Source: Micromonospora halotolerans (GTDB lineage: Bacteria; Actinomycetota; Actinomycetes; Mycobacteriales; Micromonosporaceae). From it: DNA of 64,000 bases. The notes under the pieces are model-generated. The model was not told the origin of the DNA. It made no database searches and worked only from the letters and a program-made list of their open reading frames with translations. Positions 35,242-43,854 of the stretch are shown one piece after another (within the stretch, counting starts at the first letter, position 1; each line of letters opens with the position of its first letter). The DNA lies in assembly GCF_032108445.1 (NCBI RefSeq), contig NZ_CP134876.1, positions 5,456,001 to 5,520,000 of the forward strand, given 5' to 3'. The translations under genes and the position numbers were made by a program.

Positions 35242-35278
35242 ACCCGGAGGTGAGAGTGACTCATGTCTACCTCCGGGT
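35242..35278. promoter_or_regulatory. inverted repeat between the nuclease-fold and acylase genes
   Basis: Perfect 10-bp arms ACCCGGAGGT (35242-35251) and ACCTCCGGGT (35269-35278), 17 bases apart, in the 196-base gap upstream of the acylase gene, which reads leftwards from 35154. Either an operator for a dimeric regulator of the acylase or the 3' hairpin of the upstream gene. Nothing else is seen in this gap. Confidence 0.45.
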
Positions 35279-35350
35279 AATGATTGATGGCGTTCCATGC
35301 GTGGGGATAGGTGCCGTTCACCACGCGCGAATGCCGACCTTTCGCCTCGA

Positions 35351-36436
35351 TCACGGCAGCGCGAGCACGGCCTGGTGACCCAGGTGGTCCGACGCCCACC
35401 GGCCGGCTGGCGTCTGCCGCTCGGTGCCGAAGACCTCACTGGACACCGGCGCCACCGCGCCGCGGACCAGCACCATGTCGATCCGGTGCTCGACGCTGCC
35501 GGCCGGCTCGGTCAGGTCGTCGCCCAGCCCGGCGGTGTAGCCGGGGTCGCCGGGGTGCAGGATCGGCCAGGTGTCGACCATCCCGCCGGCGACGAGAGCG
35601 AGGTACGCGAGCCGGTTGGTCGGGTCGGGCAGCGCGGGACCGCTGTTCAGGTCACCGACGAGGATCAGCCGGCCGGGCACGCTCAGCGGGCCGCGCAGCA
35701 GCTCCTGCGCCTGCAGCAGACGGAAGCCCGGGTGGAACGCCTCCAGGTGGGTGTTGACGAACCGGAAGCCGCGGCCGCCCAGCGTGGCGTCCACCGCCGT
35801 CCAACCGCGCGTGCTCGTGGCGGTGCCGCCCGTGGCGGCGAGCGGGAAGACCAGGTTGTTGACGAAGTTGCCCGACGAGGTGGCGTGCACCTTGACCCGG
35901 CCGCCGTGCCGCACCAGGATCACGTCCCGCATGGTGAGCCGGACGTCCCGCAGGTGCGGCGCCCCGGCCGGGGCCTCCAGGTCCGCCTCGTCGCGCACCA
36001 CGACGACGTCGTACCGGTGGCCGGATCCGGCCAGCTGCGCCATCAGCAGTGCCAGGTAGTCGTAGCGGACCTCGGTGGCCGGGGCCGGGTCGCCGAGCGG
36101 GCCGGTGCGCCAGAGTGCCACCTCCTGCAGGCCGACCAGGTCGGGCTTGCGCTCGCGGATCTCGTCGGCGATCAGCGCCGCCCGGGCCGGGAAATCGACC
36201 AGGTCCACGTGGCTCAGCAGGGCGGCGTTCGCGGCCAGGAACGCCGGCAGGGTCGGCGACCCGATCGACGGCGTGAGATCCCCGCCCAGGTAGAGGTTGC
36301 GGGTCAGCACGGACACCTTGGGCCCGGCTTCCGCGTGTGCCGGCGGGGCGACGAGCCCCAGGCCGGCCACCGCGAGTGCGGCCGCGGTGGCCAGCCTGGC
36401 CAGGTGTCTGAGGTGTGCGCGAAGGGTGCCGTCCAT
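35351..36436 (-). CDS. secreted endonuclease/exonuclease/phosphatase family protein
   Basis: 361-residue exported enzyme of the EEP (DNase I-like) fold. Signal peptide ends PPAHAEA (about residue 36). Metal- and phosphate-binding motifs: LTRNLYLGGD (Asn), KPDLVGLQEV (Glu), RGFRFVNTHLEAF, LILVGDLNSGP (Asp, Asn) and ASDHLG (Asp, His) at the C-terminus. All catalytic positions are present. Extracellular nuclease, sphingomyelinase- or phosphatase-like; substrate unclear. ATG start at 36436. Confidence 0.9.
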   Translation of the reverse strand: MDGTLRAHLRHLARLATAAALAVAGLGLVAPPAHAEAGPKVSVLTRNLYLGGDLTPSIGSPTLPAFLAANAALLSHVDLVDFPARAALIADEIRERKPDLVGLQEVALWRTGPLGDPAPATEVRYDYLALLMAQLAGSGHRYDVVVVRDEADLEAPAGAPHLRDVRLTMRDVILVRHGGRVKVHATSSGNFVNNLVFPLAATGGTATSTRGWTAVDATLGGRGFRFVNTHLEAFHPGFRLLQAQELLRGPLSVPGRLILVGDLNSGPALPDPTNRLAYLALVAGGMVDTWPILHPGDPGYTAGLGDDLTEPAGSVEHRIDMVLVRGAVAPVSSEVFGTERQTPAGRWASDHLGHQAVLALP

Positions 36437-36533
36437 GACTGTCGTCCTTCCCGGCGGGATGCGTTGATCGGCGCAGGCTAACGCCGCTCACACCACCGTG
36501 GACACCGCCGTTCGGGCCACCTCCGCCCGGCGG

Positions 36534-36947
36534 TCAGGCCTGGGACCCCGCGATGTTGACCATCCAGCCGATGCCGAACCGGTCCACGCACATGCCGAAC
36601 TCGTCGCCCCACATCTGCTTCTCCAGCGGGACCGCGACCGTGCCGCCCTCGGCGAGCTGCTGCCAGTAGCCGCGCAGCTCGTCGGCGTCGTCGCCGCTGA
36701 GGCTGATCGAGATGTTGGTGCCGGGCCGGTATTCCATCTCCGGCGGCGTGTCGGAGGCCATCAGCGTGAAGCCGCGGTCGGTCTCCAGTTGCGCGTGCAT
36801 GACGTTGTCGGCGACCCCCGGATCCGGGTTGCCGAACTCGCCGAAGGTGCTCAGCGTCAGGTTGCCGCCGAACACCTTCTGGTAGAACTCCATGGCCTGC
36901 CGCGCGTTGTCGCGGAAGCTGATGTAGGGATTGAGCCGAGACGCCAT
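36534..36947 (-). CDS. VOC family protein, PhnB-like
   Basis: 137-residue VOC-fold protein of the PhnB/3-demethylubiquinone methyltransferase-like set: LNPYISFRDNARQAMEFYQKVFGGNLTLSTFGEFG at the N-terminus, DNVMHAQLETDRGFTLMASDTPP in the middle, and the closing MWGDEFGMCVDRFGIGWMVNI. Role unknown; probably a small-molecule binder. ATG 36947 chosen over upstream starts because AAGGAGG sits 8 bases before it and homology begins there. Confidence 0.9.
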   Translation of the reverse strand: MASRLNPYISFRDNARQAMEFYQKVFGGNLTLSTFGEFGNPDPGVADNVMHAQLETDRGFTLMASDTPPEMEYRPGTNISISLSGDDADELRGYWQQLAEGGTVAVPLEKQMWGDEFGMCVDRFGIGWMVNIAGSQA

Positions 36948-37048
36948 TGTGCGACCCTCCTTCGTCCTTGGACGAGGGCCATCGTCGCAGCCAGGTAGGA
37001 CAGCCACAACGACGCGTGACCGGTGAGTCGCAGCGGGTACGACGGCAG

Positions 37049-37080
37049 CGGTGGAGATGGCGCCGTTGCCACCTCCACCG
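37049..37080 (-). terminator. hairpin after the amidase gene
   Basis: Arms CGGTGGAG and CTCCACCG, extended inward by four more pairs after one mismatch, closing on a 6-base loop. It starts 22 bases past the amidase stop on the minus strand. No U-tract; likely terminator of the amidase message. Confidence 0.6.
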
Positions 37081-37101
37081 CCTTTCCCCGCCGGTGCGCC
37101 G

Positions 37102-38235
37102 TCAGTTCTTCTGGAACGACTGGCGCACCACACCCCCCACCAGGGCGCACCAGGTGGTGGTGCTGACCTTGCCGTTCGGCGCCAGTCCGTGCAGGCGCTG
37201 CAGGTCCTGGAGGGCCGTCTTGGTCGGGTGGTCGTACACGCCGGTGATCGTCACGTCGGCGTAGCCCTTGAGGTTGAGCATGAACTGCACCGCCTGCACC
37301 GGGATGCCGGTGGCGTCCTTGTCCAGCTCGGGCGCGAGGGTCTCCCAGGTCGGCGCCGTGAGGGTGGCGTCGATGTCGACCGGGATGCCGTTGCGCGCCT
37401 GCCAGTCCGCCACGGCCGCCACGGTGGCGGCGTCGAACACGCCGGTGACCGGGACGGTGTAGCCGCGGAAGGTGAGCAGGTACTGCGCGACCTGCACCAC
37501 CGGGCCGCCGACGAAGCGCCAGATGTCCGGCCAGCGGCGGGCCGGCACGTCGGCCAGGTCGGTGCCGAGCTTGGCGAAGACCCGGCGGCGCAGCCTCGGG
37601 AACTCGCGGTAGAACATCGCGCCCGGGCACTGCGTCGCCCGGAAGTCCCAGTGGCCGAAGATGTCGTGCGCGTGCAGCCCGTACTGCCGGCAGATGGTGG
37701 TGCAGAGCTTCACCAGCGAGTCGAACAGCTCCTCGGGCGGCGTCTCGGTGACGTAGGTACCCTCGTTCTCGATGCCGATGGCCCGGCCGTTCTCGCCGGG
37801 GCAGTGCGCCGAGATCATCTGCCGGTCGCCGGCCTGCAACCGCTCCAGGCTGCCGTGCCGGCCCTCCAGCACGTGGCCGCCCCGGCTGACCGTGAAGTGC
37901 TGCCCGGTGTCCGACCAGCCGTTGGTGTCCATGTGCAGGTCCTGGCAGTCGCGCGCGAGCTGCTTGGCGTGTTCCTCGGAGTAGTCCGTGCTGTTCGGGA
38001 ACGCCATGTGGTGCACGATGATCTTGTTGGTCGCGATCGCGCTGATCGACAGCGGGTCCGCCGGCGGGCGGGCGCCCCACTCGTCGCAGCTGATGATCCA
38101 GTCGAGGTCCGCGCCCGGCGCGGCCTGCGCGGCGGCCGGGAAGGCGATCTCGCTCCCGACGACCGCGACCGCGGCGGCGCCGAGGCCGGCCCGCAGCAGG
38201 GTACGACGGTCCAGCTCAGGGTGGTCGAAGTGCAT
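37102..38235 (-). CDS. Tat-exported N-acetylmuramoyl-L-alanine amidase (PGRP type) with peptidoglycan-binding repeats
   Basis: 377-residue cell-wall hydrolase. Tat signal: DRRTLLRAGLGAAAVAVVG with cleavage near AQAAPG (about residue 40). The Amidase_2/PGRP domain (about 45-205) carries zinc ligands in KIIVHHMAFP and FGHWDFRATQCPGAMF, and YSEEHAKQLARDCQDLH. Two C-terminal PG_binding_1-like repeats follow (YLLTFRGYTVPVTGVFDAATVAAVADWQ and FMLNLKGYADVTITGVYDHPTKTALQDLQ). Cuts the amide bond between MurNAc and L-Ala in peptidoglycan. ATG with GAGGAG upstream. Confidence 0.92.
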   Translation of the reverse strand: MHFDHPELDRRTLLRAGLGAAAVAVVGSEIAFPAAAQAAPGADLDWIISCDEWGARPPADPLSISAIATNKIIVHHMAFPNSTDYSEEHAKQLARDCQDLHMDTNGWSDTGQHFTVSRGGHVLEGRHGSLERLQAGDRQMISAHCPGENGRAIGIENEGTYVTETPPEELFDSLVKLCTTICRQYGLHAHDIFGHWDFRATQCPGAMFYREFPRLRRRVFAKLGTDLADVPARRWPDIWRFVGGPVVQVAQYLLTFRGYTVPVTGVFDAATVAAVADWQARNGIPVDIDATLTAPTWETLAPELDKDATGIPVQAVQFMLNLKGYADVTITGVYDHPTKTALQDLQRLHGLAPNGKVSTTTWCALVGGVVRQSFQKN

Positions 38236-38428
38236 GGCATCTCCTCAATGGCCCGACGGGTGGGCGGGCATGTAAAGGAACTCCAACTGCTGCGCGCGAA
38301 GTGGAGAATATTGCCAGGGACGGTGGGAGCGCCAGAGGACAAATGCGACGACGGCCGATTGCCGGACCCGCGCCGATCGGCCCCCGGCCCGTCCGGCTCG
38401 GCCCGTCCGGCCCAGCTCAGCCCCGGTT

Positions 38429-38440
38429 GGAAACGTTTTC
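38429..38440. promoter_or_regulatory. LacI-family operator 1
   Basis: GGAAACGTTTTC: AAACGTTT core, centre at about 38434.5, just upstream of a TTGACC -35-like box (38452-38457). The central CG step and A/T flanks are those of LacI/GalR-family sites. Confidence 0.7.
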
Positions 38441-38451
38441 GTAACGAGCCC

Positions 38452-38481
38452 TTGACCGGACCGTCGGGACGGGCGCAGACT
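38452..38481 (+). promoter_or_regulatory. candidate promoter of the lacI operon
   Basis: TTGACC (38452-38457) and CAGACT (38476-38481) with an 18-base spacer. The pair lies exactly between operators 1 and 2, so the repressor would flank it. Confidence 0.45.
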
Positions 38482-38484
38482 CCC

Positions 38485-38498
38485 GGAAACGTTTACAG
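38485..38498. promoter_or_regulatory. LacI-family operator 2
   Basis: GGAAACGTTTACAG: same AAACGTTT core, centre at 38490.5, directly after the putative -10 box. Centre distance to operator 1 is 56 bases and to operator 3 is 43 bases. Confidence 0.75.
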
Positions 38499-38520
38499 CA
38501 AGCAGCTGGAGGTGCGGGGC

Positions 38521-39612
38521 GTGGGTCGTAAACGTTTACAGGAGTCGGCCGACGGCCGGCCCACCGTCCACACCGTCGCCGCCCGCGCCGGTGTCTCCAT
38601 CGCCTCCGCCTCGCGCGTGCTCAACGGCGTCGGCGGCAGCCCGGAGACCGTGCGCAAGGTGCGCGAGGCGGCGGCCGAGGTCGGCTACGTGCCCAACGCC
38701 ATCGCCCGCTCGCTCCAGTCGCAGCGCACCGGCCTCGTCGCGCTCGCCGTCGAGGACATCGGCAACCCGGTGTACGTCGAGATGATGCGCGCCATCGAGT
38801 CCGTGGTCGCCGCGTCCGGGCGGCAGCTCCTGGTGCACGCCACCGGCGGGCGGATCGACAACGAGACCGCGCTGCTGCGCCGGCTGGCCCACCGCTACGT
38901 CGACGGGATGATCGTCTCGCCGATCCGGGTCACCGGCGACCACCTCGCCGCGCTGGTCGACAGCCCGGTGCCGGTGGTCGTGGTCGGGCAGCTCCCCGCC
39001 GACGCGCCGGTGGACAACGTCCGCACCGACTCGCGTACCGGCGTGGGCCTGGCCGTCGACCACCTGGTCGCGGCCGGCCGGCGGCGGATCGGCTTCGTCA
39101 ACGGCCCGCTGGACACGGTGCCCGGCGCGGCCCGCGACGCCGGCTTCCGGGCCGCCCTCGCCCGGCACGGCATCGCGCTCGACGAGCGCCTCGTCGAGGT
39201 CGGCGACTTCCGGTACGCGGCCGGCCGGGCCGCCACCGAGCGCCTCCTGGCCCGCGCCGAGCCCGACGCGCTGGTCTGCGCCAACGACCTGATCGCCGTC
39301 GGCGCGCTGCACGCCCTGCTCGCCGCCGGCCGGCGCGTCCCCGACGACGTGGCGCTGGTCGGTATGGACGACACCGAGCTGGCCCGGATGATGTTCCCGC
39401 AGCTCTCCAGCGTCTCCCTCGGCTCGGCCGAGCGCGGACGCCGCGCCGCCGAACTGCTGCTGTCGCGCATCGCCGACCCGAGCCTGCCGCCGCGCCGCGA
39501 GCAGGTCGCCCCCAGCCTCGCCGTGCGCGCCTCCAGCGCCACGACGCCGCTGTCCGTTCCCGCGCCGGCCGGGCCGGCGCCCGCGCCGCGTACCCCGGAG
39601 GTGACGGCATGA
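38521..39612 (+). CDS. LacI family transcriptional regulator
   Basis: 363-residue repressor. The N-terminal helix-turn-helix PTVHTVAARAGVSIASASRVLNGVGGSPETVRKVREAAAEVGYVPNAIARSLQSQRTG (residues about 15-70) is followed by a periplasmic-binding-protein-like core with ALAVEDIGNPVYVEM, VDNVRTDSRTGVGLAVDHLVAAGRRRIGFVNGP and DALVCANDLIAVGALHAL. GTG 38521 has GGAGG at 38508-38512; no other start fits before the HTH. Codon 6 is TTA, created by the third operator inside codons 3-7. First gene of an 11-gene operon and its likely autorepressor; the C-terminal 30 residues are Pro/Ala-rich. Confidence 0.93.
   Translation: MGRKRLQESADGRPTVHTVAARAGVSIASASRVLNGVGGSPETVRKVREAAAEVGYVPNAIARSLQSQRTGLVALAVEDIGNPVYVEMMRAIESVVAASGRQLLVHATGGRIDNETALLRRLAHRYVDGMIVSPIRVTGDHLAALVDSPVPVVVVGQLPADAPVDNVRTDSRTGVGLAVDHLVAAGRRRIGFVNGPLDTVPGAARDAGFRAALARHGIALDERLVEVGDFRYAAGRAATERLLARAEPDALVCANDLIAVGALHALLAAGRRVPDDVALVGMDDTELARMMFPQLSSVSLGSAERGRRAAELLLSRIADPSLPPRREQVAPSLAVRASSATTPLSVPAPAGPAPAPRTPEVTA
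38528..38539. promoter_or_regulatory. LacI-family operator 3, inside the lacI coding start
   Basis: GTAAACGTTTAC: perfect 12-bp palindrome, centre 38533.5, lying within codons 3-7 of lacI. Same core as operators 1 and 2 and the most symmetric of the three. Confidence 0.8.
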
Positions 39613-40541
39613 CCACGGTGGCCGAACGGCCCGACGTCGGCCGCGCCGACGGGCCTCGCAAGGCCCGGTCCCGCTCCGACCGGCTGGGCATCTACCTGCT
39701 GCTGCTCCCGTCGCTGCTGCCCATCGTGGTGCTGTCCGTCTTCCCGCTGCTGCGGGGCATCTGGCTCGGCTTCACCGACGCCCGGGCCGGCCGCAACGTC
39801 GAGATCAGCTTCACCGGGCTGGAGAACTACCGGGAACTGCTCGGCGACGAGCTGTTCTGGAACTCGTTCAAGATCGGCCTGCTCTGGGCGGTCGGGGTGA
39901 CCGTGCTCCAGTTCGTGCTCGCCCTGGGCCTCGCACTCCTGCTCAACCAGCAACTGCGCTTCCGCGGGCTGGCCCGAGTGCTGGCCGTGGTCCCCTGGGC
40001 GATGCCCCCCGTGGTGGTCGGCATCCTGTGGAAGCTGGTCTACCACCCGGACGCCGGCCTGCTGAACGAGTTCTTCCACCGGGTCGGCGCGGACGGGCTG
40101 CGCACCAACTGGCTCGGCGACTTCAGCACCGCCCTGCCCGCGGTCATCATCGTCGGCGTCTGGGCCGGCATGCCGCAGACCACCGTCGTGCTCCTCGCCG
40201 GACTGCAGGGCGTGCCCCGCGAGCTGCACGAGGCGGCCGCCGTGGACGGCGCGAGCACCTGGCACCGGTTCCGCAACGTCACGCTGCCCGCCATCGCGCC
40301 GGTCGTCGTGGCGATCACCTCGCTGGACTTCATCTGGAACTTCAACTCGTTCGGCCTGGTCTACGTGCTCACCGCGGGCGGGCCGGGCGGCAAGACCATG
40401 CTGCCGATGCTCTTCGCCTACGAGGAGGCGTTCCGCTACGGCAACTACGGCTACGCCGCCGCCCTCGGCAACGTCATGGTCGTGATCATCGTCGCGCTGC
40501 TCGCGGTCTACCTGCGGCGCCGACTCCGGGAGGCGAACTGA
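39609..40541 (+). CDS. sugar ABC transporter permease, MalF type
   Basis: 310-residue membrane protein, six helices. First helix LGIYLLLLPSLLPIVVLSVFPLL, then WLGFTDARAG; EAA loop LHEAAAVDGASTWHRFRNVTLPAIAPVVV; later WNFNSFGLVYVLTAGGPGGKTMLPMLFAYEEAFR, classic for CUT1 permeases. The ATG overlaps the lacI stop by four bases. Works with the next permease and the lipoprotein at 41423; no ATPase gene is in the operon. Confidence 0.94.
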   Translation: MTTVAERPDVGRADGPRKARSRSDRLGIYLLLLPSLLPIVVLSVFPLLRGIWLGFTDARAGRNVEISFTGLENYRELLGDELFWNSFKIGLLWAVGVTVLQFVLALGLALLLNQQLRFRGLARVLAVVPWAMPPVVVGILWKLVYHPDAGLLNEFFHRVGADGLRTNWLGDFSTALPAVIIVGVWAGMPQTTVVLLAGLQGVPRELHEAAAVDGASTWHRFRNVTLPAIAPVVVAITSLDFIWNFNSFGLVYVLTAGGPGGKTMLPMLFAYEEAFRYGNYGYAAALGNVMVVIIVALLAVYLRRRLREAN

Positions 40542-40542
40542 C

Positions 40543-41382
40543 ATGTTCGGAAAGCCGAGCCGCACCGGGCGGACCCTCCAGTACGTCGCGCTGACCGGCT
40601 ACCTGATCTTCCTCGGGTTCCCGCTGGTCTGGCTGCTCTCCACCGCGTTCAAGCCGCCGCGCGAACTGGTGCGGCTGCACCCCACGCTCATCCCCAGCAA
40701 CCCCACCGTGCAGAACTTCGTGCAGGCCTTCACCGAGCAGCAGCTCGGCCGGGCCGCGCTGAACAGCCTCCAGGTGTCGCTCGCCTCGGCGGTGCTCACC
40801 GTGCTGGTCGCGCTGCCCGCCTCGTACGCGCTCGCCCGGTTCCGGACCAAGCTGGGCACCGTGGCGCTGGGCTGGGTGCTGCTGTCGCAGCTCTTCCCGT
40901 TCGTGCTGCTGATCATCCCGATCTTCCTGATCCTGCGGCAGGTCGGGCTGGCCAACACGCACGCCGGCCTGGTGCTGATCTACGTGGTCTGGGCGCTGCC
41001 GTTCGCGCTGTGGATGCTGCAGGGCTTCGTCCGCAACATCCCGCGCGAGCTGGAGGAGGCGGCCAGCGTCGACGGCGCCAGCCGGCTGCAGGTGCTGCGT
41101 CGGGTGGTCTTCCCGCTGCTCGCGCCGGGCATCGTGGCGACCGCGCTGTTCTCCTTCATCTCCGCCTGGAACGAGTTCTTCTTCGCGCTGGTGCTGGTCA
41201 AGACGCCCGAGCTGGCGACCCTGCCGGTCGCCCTGGCCCGGTTCGTCGGCATCGAGGGCACCGCCCGCCTGGGTCCCCTGGCGGCCGGTTCGCTGCTGGC
41301 CACCCTGCCGAGCCTGATCTTCTTCGCGGTCATGCAACGCCGCCTCTCGTCCGGGTCGCTCGCCGGCGCGGTCAAGGGCTGA
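40543..41382 (+). CDS. sugar ABC transporter permease, MalG type
   Basis: 279-residue partner permease. First helix ALTGYLIFLGFPLVWLLSTAF followed by KPPRELV; EAA loop LEEAASVDGASRLQVLRRVVFPLLAPGIVATALFSFISAWNEFFFALVL is textbook MalG. ATG start one base after the stop of the previous permease. The stop is 40 bases before the lipoprotein gene. Confidence 0.94.
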   Translation: MFGKPSRTGRTLQYVALTGYLIFLGFPLVWLLSTAFKPPRELVRLHPTLIPSNPTVQNFVQAFTEQQLGRAALNSLQVSLASAVLTVLVALPASYALARFRTKLGTVALGWVLLSQLFPFVLLIIPIFLILRQVGLANTHAGLVLIYVVWALPFALWMLQGFVRNIPRELEEAASVDGASRLQVLRRVVFPLLAPGIVATALFSFISAWNEFFFALVLVKTPELATLPVALARFVGIEGTARLGPLAAGSLLATLPSLIFFAVMQRRLSSGSLAGAVKG

Positions 41383-41422
41383 CCACATCCCCCCCACAAC
41401 CACCACCAAGGAGGAAACCCCC

Positions 41423-42718
41423 ATGCTCCGTAGCAGGTTCCGCCGACTCGCCGCGGCCGCCGCGGTCGCGGTCGTCGGGCTCGGCGCCCTCACCGCGTGC
41501 GGTGACGGCGGCGGCGAGGACGAGAACTCGTCCGGTCCGGTCAAGCTGCGCTTCCTCAGCCTCGCCTGGCAGAAGGAGTCGCTGCAGGCGAACAAGGACC
41601 TGGTCGCCAAGTGGAACGCCGAGCACCCGGACATCCAGGTCGAGTACGTCCAGGGCGACTGGAACTCGATCCACGACCAGCTCGTCACCTCGTTCGAGGG
41701 CGGCGACGTGGCCGACATCGTGCACTACGAGGCCTCGGCGATCGGCGAGTTCAGCAAGCAGGGCTACCTGGCCGACGTCTCGAAGCTGCTGAGTGACGAC
41801 TTCAAGGGCCAGATCGACCCGGGCGTCTGGGACACCGCCACCTTCGACGGCAAGGTCACCGGCGTGCCGTTCCTGCTGGAGTCGCAGGTCGTCATCGCCA
41901 ACAAGAAGCTGCTCGACGCCGCCGGCGTCACCGTTCCGCCCGCCGACGGCGGCTGGACCTGGGACGAGTTCCAGGCCAACGCGCAGAAGCTCACCAAGCC
42001 CGGCCAGTACGGCGCCGCGTGGGCACTCAAGTCGCCCACCAACCGGGTGCTGAACCTGGCGCTGAACTACGACGGCAAGTTCTTCTACGGCGACGGCGGC
42101 AAGACCGAGGTCAAGGTCGGCGACGCGGAGAAGGAGGTGCCGAAGCGGATCCACGACATGATCTACACAACCAAGTCGGCCTCCCCGGAGGCGCTGGGCA
42201 TGAGCGGCGCGGACACCCTGCCGGGCTTCTTCGGCGGCAAGTACGCGATGCTCCCCGGCTCGGTCTCGCTGCGCCAGCAGATGGTCGAGCAGGCCCCCGC
42301 CGGCTTCGAGTGGGTGACCCTCCCGCCGGTCAAGGGCCTCTCCGCCAAGCAGGCGGCCAACCCGCAGACCCTGTCCATCGCCGAGGACAGCAAGCACAAG
42401 AAGCAGGCCGCGCAGTTCCTGGAGTGGTTCCTGAACCCGACCAACATGGCCGCCCTGGCCAAGGGTGACTGGCTGGTGCCCACCGGCAAGCAGGCCAACC
42501 AGGAGCTGGTCAAGCTCACCGGCGGCAAGCAGGGCTGGGACGTCGCCGCGAACAGCGCCGCCGACCTGACCGTCGCCCCGTTCCAGAAGGCCGACGGCTA
42601 CCCGGAGTGGAAGACCAAGTACGCCACCCCGGCCCTCCAGCAGTACTTCGCCAACAAGATCACCCTGGACCAGCTCGCCACGCAGCTGGTCGACGGTGGC
42701 AAGCAGGTTCTGAGGTAA
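41423..42718 (+). CDS. sugar-type ABC transporter substrate-binding lipoprotein
   Basis: 431-residue family 1 binding protein. Lipobox LTAC with Cys26. Mature part: KLRFLSLAWQKESLQANKDLVAKWNAEHPDIQVEYVQGDW, FEGGDVADIVHYEAS, then YLADVSKLL and a C-terminal helical lobe ending LVDGGKQVLR. AAGGAGG precedes the ATG at ideal spacing, the strongest ribosome site of the operon, which fits the need for excess binding protein. The ligand is unknown, but the following catabolic genes point to a glycosyl or ribosyl compound. Confidence 0.92.
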   Translation: MLRSRFRRLAAAAAVAVVGLGALTACGDGGGEDENSSGPVKLRFLSLAWQKESLQANKDLVAKWNAEHPDIQVEYVQGDWNSIHDQLVTSFEGGDVADIVHYEASAIGEFSKQGYLADVSKLLSDDFKGQIDPGVWDTATFDGKVTGVPFLLESQVVIANKKLLDAAGVTVPPADGGWTWDEFQANAQKLTKPGQYGAAWALKSPTNRVLNLALNYDGKFFYGDGGKTEVKVGDAEKEVPKRIHDMIYTTKSASPEALGMSGADTLPGFFGGKYAMLPGSVSLRQQMVEQAPAGFEWVTLPPVKGLSAKQAANPQTLSIAEDSKHKKQAAQFLEWFLNPTNMAALAKGDWLVPTGKQANQELVKLTGGKQGWDVAANSAADLTVAPFQKADGYPEWKTKYATPALQQYFANKITLDQLATQLVDGGKQVLR

Positions 42719-42720
42719 CC

Positions 42721-43854
42721 ATGTCACTCTTGCTCGACACGTCGGTCGGTTGCCTGGTCGGCGCCGCGGTGGGCGACGCCCTCGGCGGGGCCACCGAGAC
42801 GGCACTCCCGGAGCAGATCCGCGCCCGCTTCGGCGGCTGGGTCGAGGGGATCGTCCCCCCGTACCACGCCGACTGGGCCACCGCGCGGCCACTCGCGCCG
42901 TACCACAAGGGCGACGGGCACATCACCGACGACACGTTGATGACCCACGCGCTGGTGCGGGCGTACGCGGCCAAGCGGGACCACCTCGACGCGTACGACG
43001 TGGTGGAACTGCTCGTCCCCGACCTGATCGAGCGGGTGGTGTACATCCCGGACCTGGAGCGGGAGGGGGTGACCTTCCACCGCCTGGCCGCGGCCGAGCG
43101 GTGGTTGGTCACCCGCCTGCACCACGCCCACGCCGACCCGCGCGAGGCGGGCGTGGGCAACATCGTGAACTGCGGCGCCGCCATGTACATGGCCCCGGTC
43201 GGCATCGTCAACGCCGGCGACCCGGCCGGCGCGTACGCCGAGGCCGTGGAGATCGCCGGGGCGCACCAGCACAGCTACGGGCGGGAGGCCGCGGCGGTGT
43301 TCGCCGCCGCGGTCGCCGCGGCCGCGACCCCCGGCGCGAGCGTCGACGACGTCGTGGCCGCCGCCCTGGACCTGGCCCGCGACGGCACCCGCGCCGCCAT
43401 CGACGCGGTGGTCAAGGAGGCCCGCGGGCACGACGACTGGAAGGCCGCCATTCCGGCGCTGCGCGCCGCCGTGGCCCCCTACGACACGGTGGGGGAGGAG
43501 TACCGCAGCCCCGGGCTGGGCGCCCGCCGCCCGAGCCGGCTGCACGCCATCGAGGAGCTGCCGGTGGCGCTGGGCATGCTCGTGGTGGCCGGCGGCGACT
43601 ACCGGGCGGCCGTGCTCGGCTCGGTCAACTACGGCCGGGACGCCGACTCCACGGCCACGATGGCCGGCGCGATCGCCGGGGCGCTCGGCGGCGCGGCCGC
43701 GGTGCCGGCCGAGTGGTCGGAGGTGGTCGCCACCGCGTCCCGCACCGACCTGGTCGAACCCGCCCGGGTCCTCGCCCGGGTCGCCACCGAGGTGTTCGAC
43801 CGCGACCGGGAGCGCTTCGCCCGGCGCGCCGAACGGTTCGGCGGGCTGGCATGA
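42721..43854 (+). CDS. ADP-ribosylglycohydrolase family protein (first of two)
   Basis: 377-residue all-alpha DraG/ARH-fold hydrolase. N-terminal GAAVGDALGG (residues 14-23), metal-binding TDDT at 69-72, and the C-terminal metal site in NYGRDADST (D307, D309). These are the di-magnesium ligands of the family, so it should be active. Known members remove ADP-ribose from proteins or hydrolyse related N- and O-ribosyl compounds. Here it is between a sugar importer and a ribokinase-like gene, which points to a small ribosylated metabolite rather than a protein target. ATG two bases after the lipoprotein stop. No signal peptide. Confidence 0.88.
   Translation: MSLLLDTSVGCLVGAAVGDALGGATETALPEQIRARFGGWVEGIVPPYHADWATARPLAPYHKGDGHITDDTLMTHALVRAYAAKRDHLDAYDVVELLVPDLIERVVYIPDLEREGVTFHRLAAAERWLVTRLHHAHADPREAGVGNIVNCGAAMYMAPVGIVNAGDPAGAYAEAVEIAGAHQHSYGREAAAVFAAAVAAAATPGASVDDVVAAALDLARDGTRAAIDAVVKEARGHDDWKAAIPALRAAVAPYDTVGEEYRSPGLGARRPSRLHAIEELPVALGMLVVAGGDYRAAVLGSVNYGRDADSTATMAGAIAGALGGAAAVPAEWSEVVATASRTDLVEPARVLARVATEVFDRDRERFARRAERFGGLA

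Noticed and set aside
36504-36534. Hairpin over the stop of the PhnB-like gene
   Set aside because: The stem is interrupted by a 4-base bulge and competes with alternative pairings; too weak to list as a terminator.
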